A stretch of DNA of 64,000 nt from Prevotella sp. Lineage in GTDB: Bacteria; Bacteroidota; Bacteroidia; Bacteroidales; Bacteroidaceae. The translations under genes were made by a program, and so were the position numbers. The stretch is taken from assembly GCA_016285075.1 (NCBI GenBank), contig JAEEQB010000001.1, positions 1 to 64,000 on the forward strand, read 5' to 3'. Shown here in pieces: positions 17,241 through 26,938 of the stretch. Each line of letters opens with the position of its first letter. The first letter of the stretch is position 1. The notes beneath the pieces were generated by a model. The model worked only from the letters and a program-made list of their open reading frames with translations, did no database searches and was not told the DNA's origin.

Positions 17241-18769
17241 TGGCAAATAGTATTTCCAAATATTATCCGGAAAATGGAGGAAGAGTCTTGGTGCTCTTTC
17301 TCCTCTTTTCACTTGCTATCTACCAATTTGTTAATGCTGGCTTCAATGCCTTTGCTATTATCTGCCTGTTGCCTCTCCTAGTTCCTATTATCTATGTGGC
17401 TTTTACGTGGCGAATGTCTTTCTTTTGGGCTTTAACGGTTATAAATTATATTATCTTTTTTTTAAGTAAAAATGACTTGTTACCTGTTGGTGTACCTACA
17501 TCTTTGTATAATGAGTTGTTGGAGATTCTACTAATTGTAATCGCTATTATTGATGCCCGTCAATCTCCTCATTTTGAGCGTGTTGGAAGTTTGATGTTTC
17601 TGGCTTTGTGTTGCTGGTGTGGCTTTTGTATACTTGAATTGTTTAATGATAGTTGTGACATAGGAATGGATGTGGCAAATTGGTATACAGGTTTTAGGAT
17701 GGTAGCGTTTCAGTTATTATATGCGTATATTGTTTTTGTATTATATATCACTACGCCAGAGCGACTTAATACATATTTAAGAATTTGGGCTTTGTTGTCT
17801 CTTTTTTCTGTTTTTTGGACATACAAACAGATATATATCGGAATGACTCCCAAAGAAGCTGCATGGCTTTATGGTCCTGGGGCAACTACTCATGTATTAC
17901 AAGCAGGAACGTTGATTCGTTGGTTTTCTACATTTCATGATGCAGCATGTTATGGTGCTAATGCAGCAGCTTCAGCTGTAGCTTTTTTTGTTATTGGTAT
18001 CATGGGGCGTGTTAAATGGGAACGTCTATTTTATTTAATTATTGGTGCGTTGGTTGTTTGGGGTATGTTTCAGTCGGGAACTCGAACTGCAATTTTCTGT
18101 TTGTTTGCTGGATTCGCAGTTTTTTTGGTTCTTTCAAAATCTGTTAAGATTATTGTTCCAAGTGCAATAGTAGGAGGTTTGTTTCTATTTGTTTTAGCGT
18201 TTACAAATATAGGACAGGGAAACCAGCAGATACGCCGAATGAGATCTGCATTTAGTAACGAGGACGCTTCTGCGAATGTTCGTGACATTAATCAAGCTGC
18301 AATGGCAAAATACCTTCAGGATGCTCCATTTGGCATAGGCTTAGGTACAAATACGGATCGAGTACCTACCAACAACAAGTTCTATAAACTTTCAAAAATG
18401 GCTCCAGATTCTGAATATGTGTATATTTGGATTCATACTGGTGTTGTTGGTATTACTGTGTTCCTGTTCTTTACTGTTGTTATGTTTTTGGGGGCTTGTT
18501 GGGTTGTATTCTTTAAAGTGAAAAGTCGTTCTTTGGTCGGTGTTGGAGCTGGATTATGTGGTGCTTTTATAGCTATTCAGTTAGGTGGTTATGGCAATCA
18601 GGTGTTGATGCAGTTTCCCAATGGTTTACTTTTTTATGGCGGCCTGTCAATTGTCTATGTGCTTCCCTATATTGAACCAGCCTGGGTTGAGATGGAGGAA
18701 AAACGTATTGCAGAGATTGAAGAGAAAAAACGCCTGAAACAAGAGAAAAAGAAACAGTCAAGAGTTTAA
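17240..18769 (+). CDS. O-antigen ligase / Wzy-like polymerase
   Basis: A 509-residue membrane protein with about 11 helices. It has a large periplasmic loop containing NVRDINQAAMAKYLQ, PFGIGLGT and the DSEYVYIWIHTGVVGI motif typical of the Wzy_C/O-antigen ligase family. It should polymerise or ligate undecaprenyl-linked repeat units in the EPS pathway. The C-terminal 30 residues are Lys/Glu-rich and cytoplasmic. It overlaps the copolymerase gene by one base, supporting translational coupling. Confidence 0.88.
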   Translation: MANSISKYYPENGGRVLVLFLLFSLAIYQFVNAGFNAFAIICLLPLLVPIIYVAFTWRMSFFWALTVINYIIFFLSKNDLLPVGVPTSLYNELLEILLIVIAIIDARQSPHFERVGSLMFLALCCWCGFCILELFNDSCDIGMDVANWYTGFRMVAFQLLYAYIVFVLYITTPERLNTYLRIWALLSLFSVFWTYKQIYIGMTPKEAAWLYGPGATTHVLQAGTLIRWFSTFHDAACYGANAAASAVAFFVIGIMGRVKWERLFYLIIGALVVWGMFQSGTRTAIFCLFAGFAVFLVLSKSVKIIVPSAIVGGLFLFVLAFTNIGQGNQQIRRMRSAFSNEDASANVRDINQAAMAKYLQDAPFGIGLGTNTDRVPTNNKFYKLSKMAPDSEYVYIWIHTGVVGITVFLFFTVVMFLGACWVVFFKVKSRSLVGVGAGLCGAFIAIQLGGYGNQVLMQFPNGLLFYGGLSIVYVLPYIEPAWVEMEEKRIAEIEEKKRLKQEKKKQSRV

Positions 18770-18787
18770 TAGAATTGATATTAAAAT

Positions 18788-19684
18788 TTGGAAGCCGAGA
18801 TTTCTGTCATCACAATCAATTATAACGGGTTAGAAGATACCTGTGCGTTGATAGAATCCATTCCTTTCAACGATGGGGTGGAGGTGATAGTAGTAGACAA
18901 TGCATCACGAAATGATGAGGCTTCGATGATTGTACAGCGTTATCCTCAAGTATGTGTTGTTCGAAGTAATCATAATCTTGGATTTGCTGGGGGCAATAAT
19001 TTGGGGATTCAATCTGCCCATGGCAGATATCTTTTTTTTATCAATAATGATACTGTATTGATAGGCACGGATGCTGAAAAACGTGCTGCTATGAATCAAT
19101 TGGTGGCTCGTTTGGAATCTGATTCCAAGATTGGGCTTGTTTGTCCAAAGATACGATTCTATTGGGGTGATCAGCCAATTCAGTATGCAGGCTATACGCC
19201 TTTAACTCCTATTACACTTCGAAATCGTTCTATTGGTTTTAATGAAGAAGACCGCGGTCAGTATGATGTGGCTCAACCAACACCATATGCTCATGGTGCT
19301 GCCATGATGGTGAAGAGAGAAGTCGTAGAGAAGGCTGGTATGATGCCGGAATGTTTCTTCCTTTATTATGAAGAGTTGGATTGGTCCATGATGATTCGCC
19401 GTGCAGGCTATCAGCTTTGGTATGATCCCTGTTGCACGGTTTTTCACAAGGAAAGCCAGTCGACAGGTCAGAACAGTCCTCTTCGTACTTATTATATTGC
19501 ACGTAATCGTCTCCTTTTTGCACAGCGGAATATAGAATCTCCCCAAAAGTATCTGTCGTATTGCTATCTGATAGTGTTAGTTGGAATGAGAGATGTTCTA
19601 AAATATTGGCTAAAAGGAGAAAGAAAACAGGCTAGTGCCATTTTTCGTGGTATTCGTGACTTTTTGAAACATTCATACAAATAA
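18788..19684 (+). CDS. GT2 glycosyltransferase, rhamnosyltransferase-like
   Basis: The 298-residue enzyme begins with the GT-A fold pattern ISVITINYNGLEDT and has VIVVDNAS, NLGFAGGNN, the NNDT metal site and the AHGAAMMVKREV acceptor loop typical of dTDP-rhamnosyltransferase-like GT2 proteins. The start must be TTG at 18788: a TAA lies two codons upstream and the next Met would delete the nucleotide-binding strand. It adds a sugar to the EPS repeat unit; donor and linkage are unknown. Confidence 0.9.
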   Translation: MEAEISVITINYNGLEDTCALIESIPFNDGVEVIVVDNASRNDEASMIVQRYPQVCVVRSNHNLGFAGGNNLGIQSAHGRYLFFINNDTVLIGTDAEKRAAMNQLVARLESDSKIGLVCPKIRFYWGDQPIQYAGYTPLTPITLRNRSIGFNEEDRGQYDVAQPTPYAHGAAMMVKREVVEKAGMMPECFFLYYEELDWSMMIRRAGYQLWYDPCCTVFHKESQSTGQNSPLRTYYIARNRLLFAQRNIESPQKYLSYCYLIVLVGMRDVLKYWLKGERKQASAIFRGIRDFLKHSYK

Positions 19685-19695
19685 ATGAGAATGCT

Positions 19696-20892
19696 ATGAA
19701 TTTTTGGTATTTTTTATATATTGTTGATTGGTCACTGTTTATTGCAGTTAGTTTGACGGTATTCTATTTGTTTTGCTTTTCTATTACATCTTTGTTTGTT
19801 CATCAGAAAAGAGTTCCAAAGGCAAGACATCAGAATCGTTTTGTGGTGCTGATACCAGCCTATAAGCAGGACAATGTTGTTTTGAATGCTGTCAATTCAA
19901 TTCTCGGACAGACCTATCCACAACGTTCGTTCGATGTAACGGTCATCTCTGACCATCAGAGCGAGATGACTAATTTTCGTTTGGCACAGTTTCCGATTAC
20001 GCTGCTGACGCCCAATTTTGAAAAGAGTACAAAGGCAAAATCCTTACAGTATGCCATTCTCAATCTTCCTGCATTTAAGATTTATGATGTTGTTGTCGTC
20101 ATCGATGCTGATAATATTGTGGAGCCTGATTTCTTGGAACAAATGAATGATGCCTTTGAAAGCGCAGGAAGTAAGGCCATTTTGGCGCATCGTCTGCCAA
20201 AGAACCGTGATACAGCTTCTGCACGTGTTGGATCCGTTTTTGAGGAAATTAATACATCCATCTTCCGCCGTGGCCATAATGTTGTTGGCTTGTCCGCAGC
20301 CTTGACTGGGTCTGGTGTAGCTTACGATTTTACTTGGTTCAAAGAGAATATCATGGAAGCCCGTACTTCTGCGGAAGATAAGGAACTGGAAGCCATGTTG
20401 ATGCGTCAGCGTCTTTTTGTCGACTATTTTGATGACATACGTGTCTATGATGAGAAAGTACGTAAGGTTGAAGAGTTTAATAGGCAGCGTGGCCGTTGGA
20501 TTATTACGCAGTTCAAGGCACTAATTAAGAATATCCGTTACCTCCCTATTGCTTTGTTTAATCGTCAATATGATTTGGTTGACAAGATTATCCAATGGAT
20601 GTTGATTCCTCGTGTCCTGTTGATGGCCATCATTGTTATCATGTGTGTCGTATTGCCGTTTATCTATTTCACGCTTTGTATCAAGTGGTGGATAGTAGCT
20701 TTTTTTGCAGGTCTGTCTTTTGCTTTGGCTACTCCTGATGAATTTGTCGACGACCATTGGGATGAGGATTTCCTGTTGCTACCGTTACGAACCGTAGCAG
20801 GTTTTTTCCATCTTTCAGACAAAGTAGAAAAGATCCATATTCCTTCTTTTTCTATGAAGAAGATGTTGAAGTTTAAAAGCAGGGAAAAATGA
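19696..20892 (+). CDS. Membrane GT2 glycosyltransferase (copy A)
   Basis: The 398-residue protein has an N-terminal membrane helix (about 12-35), a GT2 domain with VVVIDADN (metal site), the EDKELEAML acceptor motif and the QRGRW motif, and two or three C-terminal helices (about 290-345). This layout resembles BcsA/HasA-type membrane synthases. The next gene is a clear paralogue in the same order of motifs. It overlaps that gene by four bases (ATGA). Confidence 0.88.
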   Translation: MNFWYFLYIVDWSLFIAVSLTVFYLFCFSITSLFVHQKRVPKARHQNRFVVLIPAYKQDNVVLNAVNSILGQTYPQRSFDVTVISDHQSEMTNFRLAQFPITLLTPNFEKSTKAKSLQYAILNLPAFKIYDVVVVIDADNIVEPDFLEQMNDAFESAGSKAILAHRLPKNRDTASARVGSVFEEINTSIFRRGHNVVGLSAALTGSGVAYDFTWFKENIMEARTSAEDKELEAMLMRQRLFVDYFDDIRVYDEKVRKVEEFNRQRGRWIITQFKALIKNIRYLPIALFNRQYDLVDKIIQWMLIPRVLLMAIIVIMCVVLPFIYFTLCIKWWIVAFFAGLSFALATPDEFVDDHWDEDFLLLPLRTVAGFFHLSDKVEKIHIPSFSMKKMLKFKSREK

Positions 20893-22061
20893 TGTGGTCG
20901 ATATTCCATATAATAGACATTGCCTTATGGATCCTTATTGCAGGATCTGTAGTATACGTTGTGTTTTTTGCTATTATATCATTGTTCTATGATAAAGAAG
21001 ACTATGTGGCAGCTCAAGCAGCAGCCTTGTCCAATAAACGTCATCGTTTCCTTGTGCTATATCCTGCATATAACGAAGACCGTGTGATTTTAAATGCCGT
21101 AGAAAAGTTCTTAGAGCAAGATTATCCGGAGAATCTATATACGGTAGCTGTGATTTCTGACCACATGAAACCAGAGACTAATGAAGCTTTAGGCAAACTT
21201 TCTATTCGTCTCCTTACCCCCACTTTTGAAAAAAGTTCCAAGGCAAAGGCCATGCAGTACGCCATCACTCATGTTGAAGGTCAATTTGACAATGTGGTGG
21301 TGCTTGATGCTGACAATGTGGTACGTCCAGAGTTCTTGTCTCAGCTGAATGTTCTTTGTCATGTCTATGATGCGATTCAGTGCCATCGTTGTGCTAAGAA
21401 TGCAAATAACGACGTTGCAGTGCTCGATGGCGCCAGTGAGGAAATCAACAACACACTTTTCCGTAAAGCTCATAATCGTCTCGGTCTTTCTTCAGCATTG
21501 ATTGGTTCGGGCATGTGTTTTAGGTATGACCTGTTCAAACAAAATGTCTTCGAGTTAAAGACGGCAGGTGAAGATCGAGAGATGGAAGCTTTGCTGCTCC
21601 GTCAGAAGGTTTTTATCAAATATGCACCGGATATTCACGTGTTTGATGAGAAAGTCAGCAATCAAGATAATTTCCAACGTCAGCGCATGCGTTGGATGAC
21701 AGCTCAGGTGCAGAGTCTTTTCAGTCAGTTACCCAAGATACCAAGTGCAATTGCTCATGGCAATATTAATTTCATTGATAAGACCCTCCAGCAAGCTCTT
21801 ATCCCTCGTTCTATATTGATTGTACTACTATTTGGTATTTCCTTGTTGTCAACACTATTTACTCCCTTCTGGTGTGAAAAATGGTGGATATTATTTGCAC
21901 TCTTAGCTTTAGCCTTATTCATTGCAATTCCTAAACAGCTGAGAACTCAATCATTTATGAAAGTGTTTGCGTTTCCTGGCCTTGTGCTACGAATGTCGAA
22001 AAACATTCTTCACATTGATCATAAGAATACCGATTTTATTCATACTGAGCATTCAACATGA
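20889..22061 (+). CDS. Membrane GT2 glycosyltransferase (copy B)
   Basis: The 390-residue protein is a paralogue of the preceding gene: N-terminal helix, VVVLDADN, EDREMEALLLRQ, QRMRW and C-terminal helices. The two share long matching stretches such as LTPxFEKSxKAKxxQYAI and GLSxALxGSG, so they probably arose by tandem duplication. The divergence suggests different donors or acceptors. Translation is coupled to copy A through ATGA. Confidence 0.88.
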   Translation: MMWSIFHIIDIALWILIAGSVVYVVFFAIISLFYDKEDYVAAQAAALSNKRHRFLVLYPAYNEDRVILNAVEKFLEQDYPENLYTVAVISDHMKPETNEALGKLSIRLLTPTFEKSSKAKAMQYAITHVEGQFDNVVVLDADNVVRPEFLSQLNVLCHVYDAIQCHRCAKNANNDVAVLDGASEEINNTLFRKAHNRLGLSSALIGSGMCFRYDLFKQNVFELKTAGEDREMEALLLRQKVFIKYAPDIHVFDEKVSNQDNFQRQRMRWMTAQVQSLFSQLPKIPSAIAHGNINFIDKTLQQALIPRSILIVLLFGISLLSTLFTPFWCEKWWILFALLALALFIAIPKQLRTQSFMKVFAFPGLVLRMSKNILHIDHKNTDFIHTEHST

Positions 22062-22116
22062 ATAGGATGAATGTGATTGATTTGCAAAGGTCTGTTAGAT
22101 AATAGATAAAGATGCT

Positions 22117-23025
22117 ATGCCTAAAATTAGTGTTATTCTTCCTGTTTATAATGTAGGTCCATATTTGGATGCAGCTCTGTCCTCATTGATTTCACAAACA
22201 ATGAAAGATATAGAGATCATTGCTGTCAATGATGGTTCAACTGATAATAGTGAAGAGATACTTCGTGGCTATAAGGAGAAATATGATAATGTTTTCTATT
22301 ATAATCAGTCTAATAAAGGGCAGTCGGCTGCACGTAATCATGCTTTGCAATATGCCACTGGAGAGTATGTCTACTTTATGGACTCTGATGACTTGATAGA
22401 TACAGATGCACTTCGTGTATGTTATGAATATGCAGAACGTACACAAGCAGATTTTATTTTCTTTGATGGTGATATCTTGCAGGAAGAAGGCGCGCCCCCT
22501 ATTACATGGAACTATAAGCGTACATATCTCTTAAAAGAAGGTGTACGTTACGAAGGAGAAAAGTTGTTGAACCTGATGCTTGATAAGGAGAAACACAACT
22601 GTGTGGTATGGCTATTGTTTATTCGCCGAGCATTTCTTAATCGAATCGGATTAAGTTTCTATGAAGGCATTATCCATGAGGATGAACTTTTTACCACAAT
22701 CTTGACTCTTAGCTCAGATAATATCTATTGCTTGCGGCGAAGTTTTGTAATGCATCGGGTCCGTTCAGCATCAACGATGGGTATTCACTATTCCATGCGT
22801 AACATCAATTGTTATCTTACGGTAGCGGATGAATTGTTGCGGTATAGTCAAAAACCAATCATACACAAGTATCTACGTTATACGCTCAGTAAAGTGTTTT
22901 ATACAGGTTACCAAATTCCTATAAGAGAAAAACCTTCGGTGTTTTGGCGAGCAATTAAGTCAGGATATATGAAGTATATTGGTATAGGTTCTGTTCTGGT
23001 GTTTTGGCTTAAAAATAAAGGATAA
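22117..23025 (+). CDS. GT2 glycosyltransferase, EpsJ-like
   Basis: This 302-residue GT2 enzyme has the classic SVILPVYNVGPYLDAAL start, IIAVNDGSTDNS, GQSAARN and the MDSDD metal site, with a more variable C-terminal acceptor half that includes HEDELF. It is cytoplasmic or peripheral, with no membrane helix. It extends the repeat unit. A 55-base gap separates it from copy B. Confidence 0.92.
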   Translation: MPKISVILPVYNVGPYLDAALSSLISQTMKDIEIIAVNDGSTDNSEEILRGYKEKYDNVFYYNQSNKGQSAARNHALQYATGEYVYFMDSDDLIDTDALRVCYEYAERTQADFIFFDGDILQEEGAPPITWNYKRTYLLKEGVRYEGEKLLNLMLDKEKHNCVVWLLFIRRAFLNRIGLSFYEGIIHEDELFTTILTLSSDNIYCLRRSFVMHRVRSASTMGIHYSMRNINCYLTVADELLRYSQKPIIHKYLRYTLSKVFYTGYQIPIREKPSVFWRAIKSGYMKYIGIGSVLVFWLKNKG

Positions 23026-23101
23026 GGATATGATGATCTATAAGTAATTTTCAAATAAATATAACAGAGTTTTAGTAGATACAAATTTAAAAAAAATAAT
23101 C

Positions 23102-23986
23102 ATGAAAATAGTTGTTGCTTTTGGAGGATTAGGTAATGTTATGTTCTATTATGCCCTAGCAAATGCTTTACGACATAAGGGGGCTAAATCTTTTGTTTTT
23201 ATGTCTAAAACAAATTTAGAACACTACAACTACGAATTACACAAATTATTCCCATCGATATCCTATTGGGGAAATTTGAATGCTTTTGAGAGACTATATT
23301 ACGCAATGATTCAAAGAATCAGGGATTTACATTATAAAAAATATAAAGTGCCTCATAAGATACTGTTTTATCCCTTTATTGGCTTGTATTCTGATCAAGA
23401 ACCTGTAAAGTTCCTTCCGTCTGTATTTTGTGATATTGAGCAAAACCAATTCTTAATTGGACATTTTCAAAGTTATAAATATTTTGAAGATTATAGAGCT
23501 TCAGTATTAGACGAATTTAGATTTTCGACAGACTGCTTGTCGGAGAATAGTAAACAAATGGCCAAGGAAATTAATAGTTGTAACAGTGTTAGTATCCATG
23601 TTCGTCGCGGTGATTACCTTAACAATTATTATTTTGAAACATTAGGTAAGATATGTGATTTGGATTATTATAATCGTGCAATTGAAGTTATAAATACTCA
23701 CGTTACGAATGCTCATTTTTTCGTATTTTCTGACGATCCTAAATATGTCGCAGATAATTTGAACATAAAAAATGCTACATATGTTGACTTTAATGTTGGA
23801 ACAGACTCATGGCAGGACATGTATTTGATGTCTCAATGCAAGCATAATATCATTGCAAATAGTACCTTTAGCTGGTGGGGAGCTTGGCTAAATGTTAATG
23901 AAACAAAAATTGTTGTTGCGCCTCATCGCTGGTTTGCAAATATTGAAAAGGACGAGATTGTGCCAAATGAATGGATTAGGGTGTGA
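23102..23986 (+). CDS. Alpha-1,2-fucosyltransferase-like enzyme (GT11)
   Basis: The 294-residue protein has the GT11 N-terminus GGLGNVMFYYALA (usually GGLGNQMFQYA). It also has LIGHFQSYKYF, the GDP-fucose motif HVRRGDY and the C-terminal NSTFSWWGAWL. The family transfers fucose from GDP-fucose, usually alpha-1,2, to galactose. It implies a fucosylated surface glycan, though no GDP-fucose genes are in the window. It is more AT-rich than the operon before it and ends two bases from the convergent flippase gene. Confidence 0.92.
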   Translation: MKIVVAFGGLGNVMFYYALANALRHKGAKSFVFMSKTNLEHYNYELHKLFPSISYWGNLNAFERLYYAMIQRIRDLHYKKYKVPHKILFYPFIGLYSDQEPVKFLPSVFCDIEQNQFLIGHFQSYKYFEDYRASVLDEFRFSTDCLSENSKQMAKEINSCNSVSIHVRRGDYLNNYYFETLGKICDLDYYNRAIEVINTHVTNAHFFVFSDDPKYVADNLNIKNATYVDFNVGTDSWQDMYLMSQCKHNIIANSTFSWWGAWLNVNETKIVVAPHRWFANIEKDEIVPNEWIRV

Positions 23987-23988
23987 GA

Positions 23989-25530
23989 TCATAGATCTTT
24001 ATTCTTTAGTAATGGAATACGTCGAAGTATGTCTTTCATGCCTGGAGTGAAAAGATAGATGAGTATAGTGTATAATAGTATAATGGGTAGGGTGTAACAG
24101 CAACCAAATGCTAATATATCTACAATTGTTGCATTTGCAGTTTTCCCCATGTTTTTTACAACGAAGAACTGAATAATGATGCATGAAGTTAGAATGATGA
24201 TATGTTTACATACTGGTATCCAATATGCATGAACTGGCATTCGAAAGCCATTTTTGTAGAGGTAGTATGGTTTCCATAACATAACAAGAAACACCAAACT
24301 GACTGTTTTACCCAGTAATATGCCTATAAGCCCATAAAAACTACCTACTATAATAGTTATGGTTAAATTGATTATTCCTTCTGCATAGGCAGCCCAAACA
24401 TCGTCATATAATCCGTATGCGTTGATAAATAAATCAACTGATGGCCGAGTGAGCATAATATACATATTTAGTAATATTAAGAAAACAATATGGTTCGCTA
24501 AAATGTATTTGGGACCAAGCCACCATATTATAGTAGGATTAATAAGGAATGTTAGTGTAATTATAAAAATGCCAGTTATCCAATATCTGAAAGTAAGATA
24601 TTCCCAAAAAACCTTGCGGATGTTCCATGTATTGCCCTCTGCAACAAGGTTACCAATGCTTGCATTCATGCCCACCAATACACTGTTGAATAATGCTGTT
24701 AATTTACCCACAATCATCATATAATTGCCGTAGTAAGCAACCATCTGTAATGACTCAAACGCAAAAATCAAAATCTCATCACTTTTTGAAAGGAAAAAAT
24801 TCTTCAGTCGATGAATGAAAATTTGTTTAGCTTTTATTAATATCTCAGGGTATTTTTTTAAAATTTCGCGTCCACGGCTCTTGTCAGTTTTTAACCAGGG
24901 ATAGTCACGGCTAATTACATAGTTGAGTACCCAACAAGTGAAGAAACTGAACATGAACTGAATGGTAACCCATATATAAGGATTATGCGTATGATAGGCG
25001 AGAGCAATCTGAATGAGGGCGGTAATAGCCCCACCCGTTTGAGTCCATATAGATATTTTGTAGGTTTTTTGGTCGCTGTCCAATAATATTTGGCGATAGT
25101 TAATGAAATAGGCGACAAGTTGTGATCCGGTAAATGTAAAGAAGGCAAAATAGACGAGAACAAGCGATAGGTTCTTATTGACAAAAAGAAAGGGAAATGT
25201 GACACTAATGATGATGGCACCTCCCAAAATGATGCAGCCGATGATACGATAGAGATAGCCAATAAGTGATATGATTTCACATATCTTCGATTCATCATGT
25301 TTGGCAAGTGGCTTATAGAGGAAATAAGCTATGCATGTGCCTATACCAATCTCACTGATATTAAGAAACTCTAAGATGCTCCAAAGGGTTCCTGCCAGTC
25401 CCATGAATTCATCTCCGAAACACTCCAGGAATATTCTTCTCGAAAAGAATGTTAAGAAAATGGACACGAAGTAGAAGACAAAACCTACTTTTGCATTCAT
25501 GAGTGTCTTATGTACTCTATCAGCTGCCAT
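23989..25530 (-). CDS. Wzx-type polysaccharide flippase
   Basis: A 513-residue protein with about 12-14 membrane helices of the MATE/PST superfamily. The N-terminus NAKVGFVFYFVSIFLTFFSRRIFLE and LNISEIGIGTCIAYFLYKPL are typical of Bacteroidetes Wzx proteins. It should flip undecaprenyl-linked repeat units across the inner membrane, completing the Wzx/Wzy system. It lies on the strand opposite to the operon, behind a GT4 gene it overlaps by 11 bases. This suggests the pair was added as a module. Confidence 0.92.
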   Translation of the reverse strand: MAADRVHKTLMNAKVGFVFYFVSIFLTFFSRRIFLECFGDEFMGLAGTLWSILEFLNISEIGIGTCIAYFLYKPLAKHDESKICEIISLIGYLYRIIGCIILGGAIIISVTFPFLFVNKNLSLVLVYFAFFTFTGSQLVAYFINYRQILLDSDQKTYKISIWTQTGGAITALIQIALAYHTHNPYIWVTIQFMFSFFTCWVLNYVISRDYPWLKTDKSRGREILKKYPEILIKAKQIFIHRLKNFFLSKSDEILIFAFESLQMVAYYGNYMMIVGKLTALFNSVLVGMNASIGNLVAEGNTWNIRKVFWEYLTFRYWITGIFIITLTFLINPTIIWWLGPKYILANHIVFLILLNMYIMLTRPSVDLFINAYGLYDDVWAAYAEGIINLTITIIVGSFYGLIGILLGKTVSLVFLVMLWKPYYLYKNGFRMPVHAYWIPVCKHIIILTSCIIIQFFVVKNMGKTANATIVDILAFGCCYTLPIILLYTILIYLFTPGMKDILRRIPLLKNKDL

Positions 25531-26692
25531 ATGATTCTATCGCGTTAAAGAATGATTCTGCATACCTCTCTTTTGTAAAAACTGGGTTCAGCAGATTACC
25601 TTGATATGCAATTGTATCATTTTTGATCTTCAAAACTGCTTCAGCAATTCGTTGAGGCAGGTCGTGCCCTTTCTCCAACAGTATGTGTTTTTGACCCTGT
25701 AAAGTTTCAGCTATACCTCCATCGTTGGTAGCGATGACTGGAATTCCCATTGCTGTGGCTTCGATGCATGTCATGCCCAGTGCTTCATTGATGAGTGATG
25801 GGACGATAGCTACATTGCCTAAACAGAGATAATTAGGCAATTGATCGTAAGGGATAAACCCCGTAAACATCACTTTGCCATCCATGCCGTCTGCCATCTT
25901 ATGCAGTTCTTCAAGAAATGAATTAGTCTTGACGCTGTCACCAAAATTATCACCTCCCACCACGAGCAATTTAATGTCTTTATAGTCAATGAGTGTTTGG
26001 AATGCTTGCAGGAGTTCTTTGACACCTTTTTGGGGGACGATGCGTCCTGTATATATTGCCACAAAGTCTTTTTGCCCGAATCCAAACTCCCTACGTGAGA
26101 TTGGGGAACTATTTTTTTTGTTGAAGAGTTTGGAATCTAAACCATTATATATCACCTGTATATTAGTTGGTAACCCAATGCTTTCAATTTCCTGTCTTAT
26201 ATAGTTTGACACCACTAAGAATTTGCTGGTAGAATGGATGATCTCATCTTTTTTTGCTGTGTCCTTATTAAGAAGATTGGTATGAATGTGACAGACGACG
26301 GGTGTCTTGCATCTTTTTGATAGTTTGATAGCCACTCCAGGTCTGTTTTCTAGAATAATAAGGTCGTAATGGTTTTGACTTATTTTTTGAATGACGCATT
26401 TAAAGAAATACTCCAACTGGTAAAAGTAGTAACAGTCAGGATTAATTATACCATATATCTTTGCACACAACCTAAACCAAAGCCTGTGAGTTTTTATATA
26501 GTCGTAGTGGTTTACTTTGGATGTAATCGTCTTTTGTTTTTTTACATTCGGATGCCATACTGAGAACACCGTAATATCGTGCAACTTGTGTTGTTCGTTA
26601 AATTCAAGATAATAGTCAATCAGATTTTCGACAGCTCCTCCAAGAACCGCGGGGATGGGTAAAATACCTGATGTTATAACAGCAATTTTCAT
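25520..26692 (-). CDS. GT4 glycosyltransferase
   Basis: The 390-residue GT-B enzyme has GGAVENLI near the N-terminus, the donor-domain strand AIYTGRIVPQKG (about residue 213) and the signature PSLINEALGMTCIEATAMGIPVI with the EX7E glutamates. It transfers a sugar from an activated donor in the cytoplasm. A TATTTTTG -7 box (minus strand, 26713-26720) lies just upstream. It overlaps wzx by 11 bases and is translated before it. Confidence 0.9.
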   Translation of the reverse strand: MKIAVITSGILPIPAVLGGAVENLIDYYLEFNEQHKLHDITVFSVWHPNVKKQKTITSKVNHYDYIKTHRLWFRLCAKIYGIINPDCYYFYQLEYFFKCVIQKISQNHYDLIILENRPGVAIKLSKRCKTPVVCHIHTNLLNKDTAKKDEIIHSTSKFLVVSNYIRQEIESIGLPTNIQVIYNGLDSKLFNKKNSSPISRREFGFGQKDFVAIYTGRIVPQKGVKELLQAFQTLIDYKDIKLLVVGGDNFGDSVKTNSFLEELHKMADGMDGKVMFTGFIPYDQLPNYLCLGNVAIVPSLINEALGMTCIEATAMGIPVIATNDGGIAETLQGQKHILLEKGHDLPQRIAEAVLKIKNDTIAYQGNLLNPVFTKERYAESFFNAIESYGS

Positions 26693-26938
26693 TATACATA
26701 AATATTTTAATGCAAAAATATCAAATAAGATTCTAATACAAGTAGTTTCTCTTTTTTTTTGTCATAATTTAACGAATTTATAGGACAATAATGATGGCGT
26801 TATTGTTAAATACTATAAAAAAGGAGAGGATTGTTTCTCTTTTTCTAACTAATAGTATTAAATTTGCACAGAAAATACGGGAATTGTTAAGAATCTTGCT
26901 ACTCACATTTTTCTTGATAACGCAGATTGAGTAAAGAC

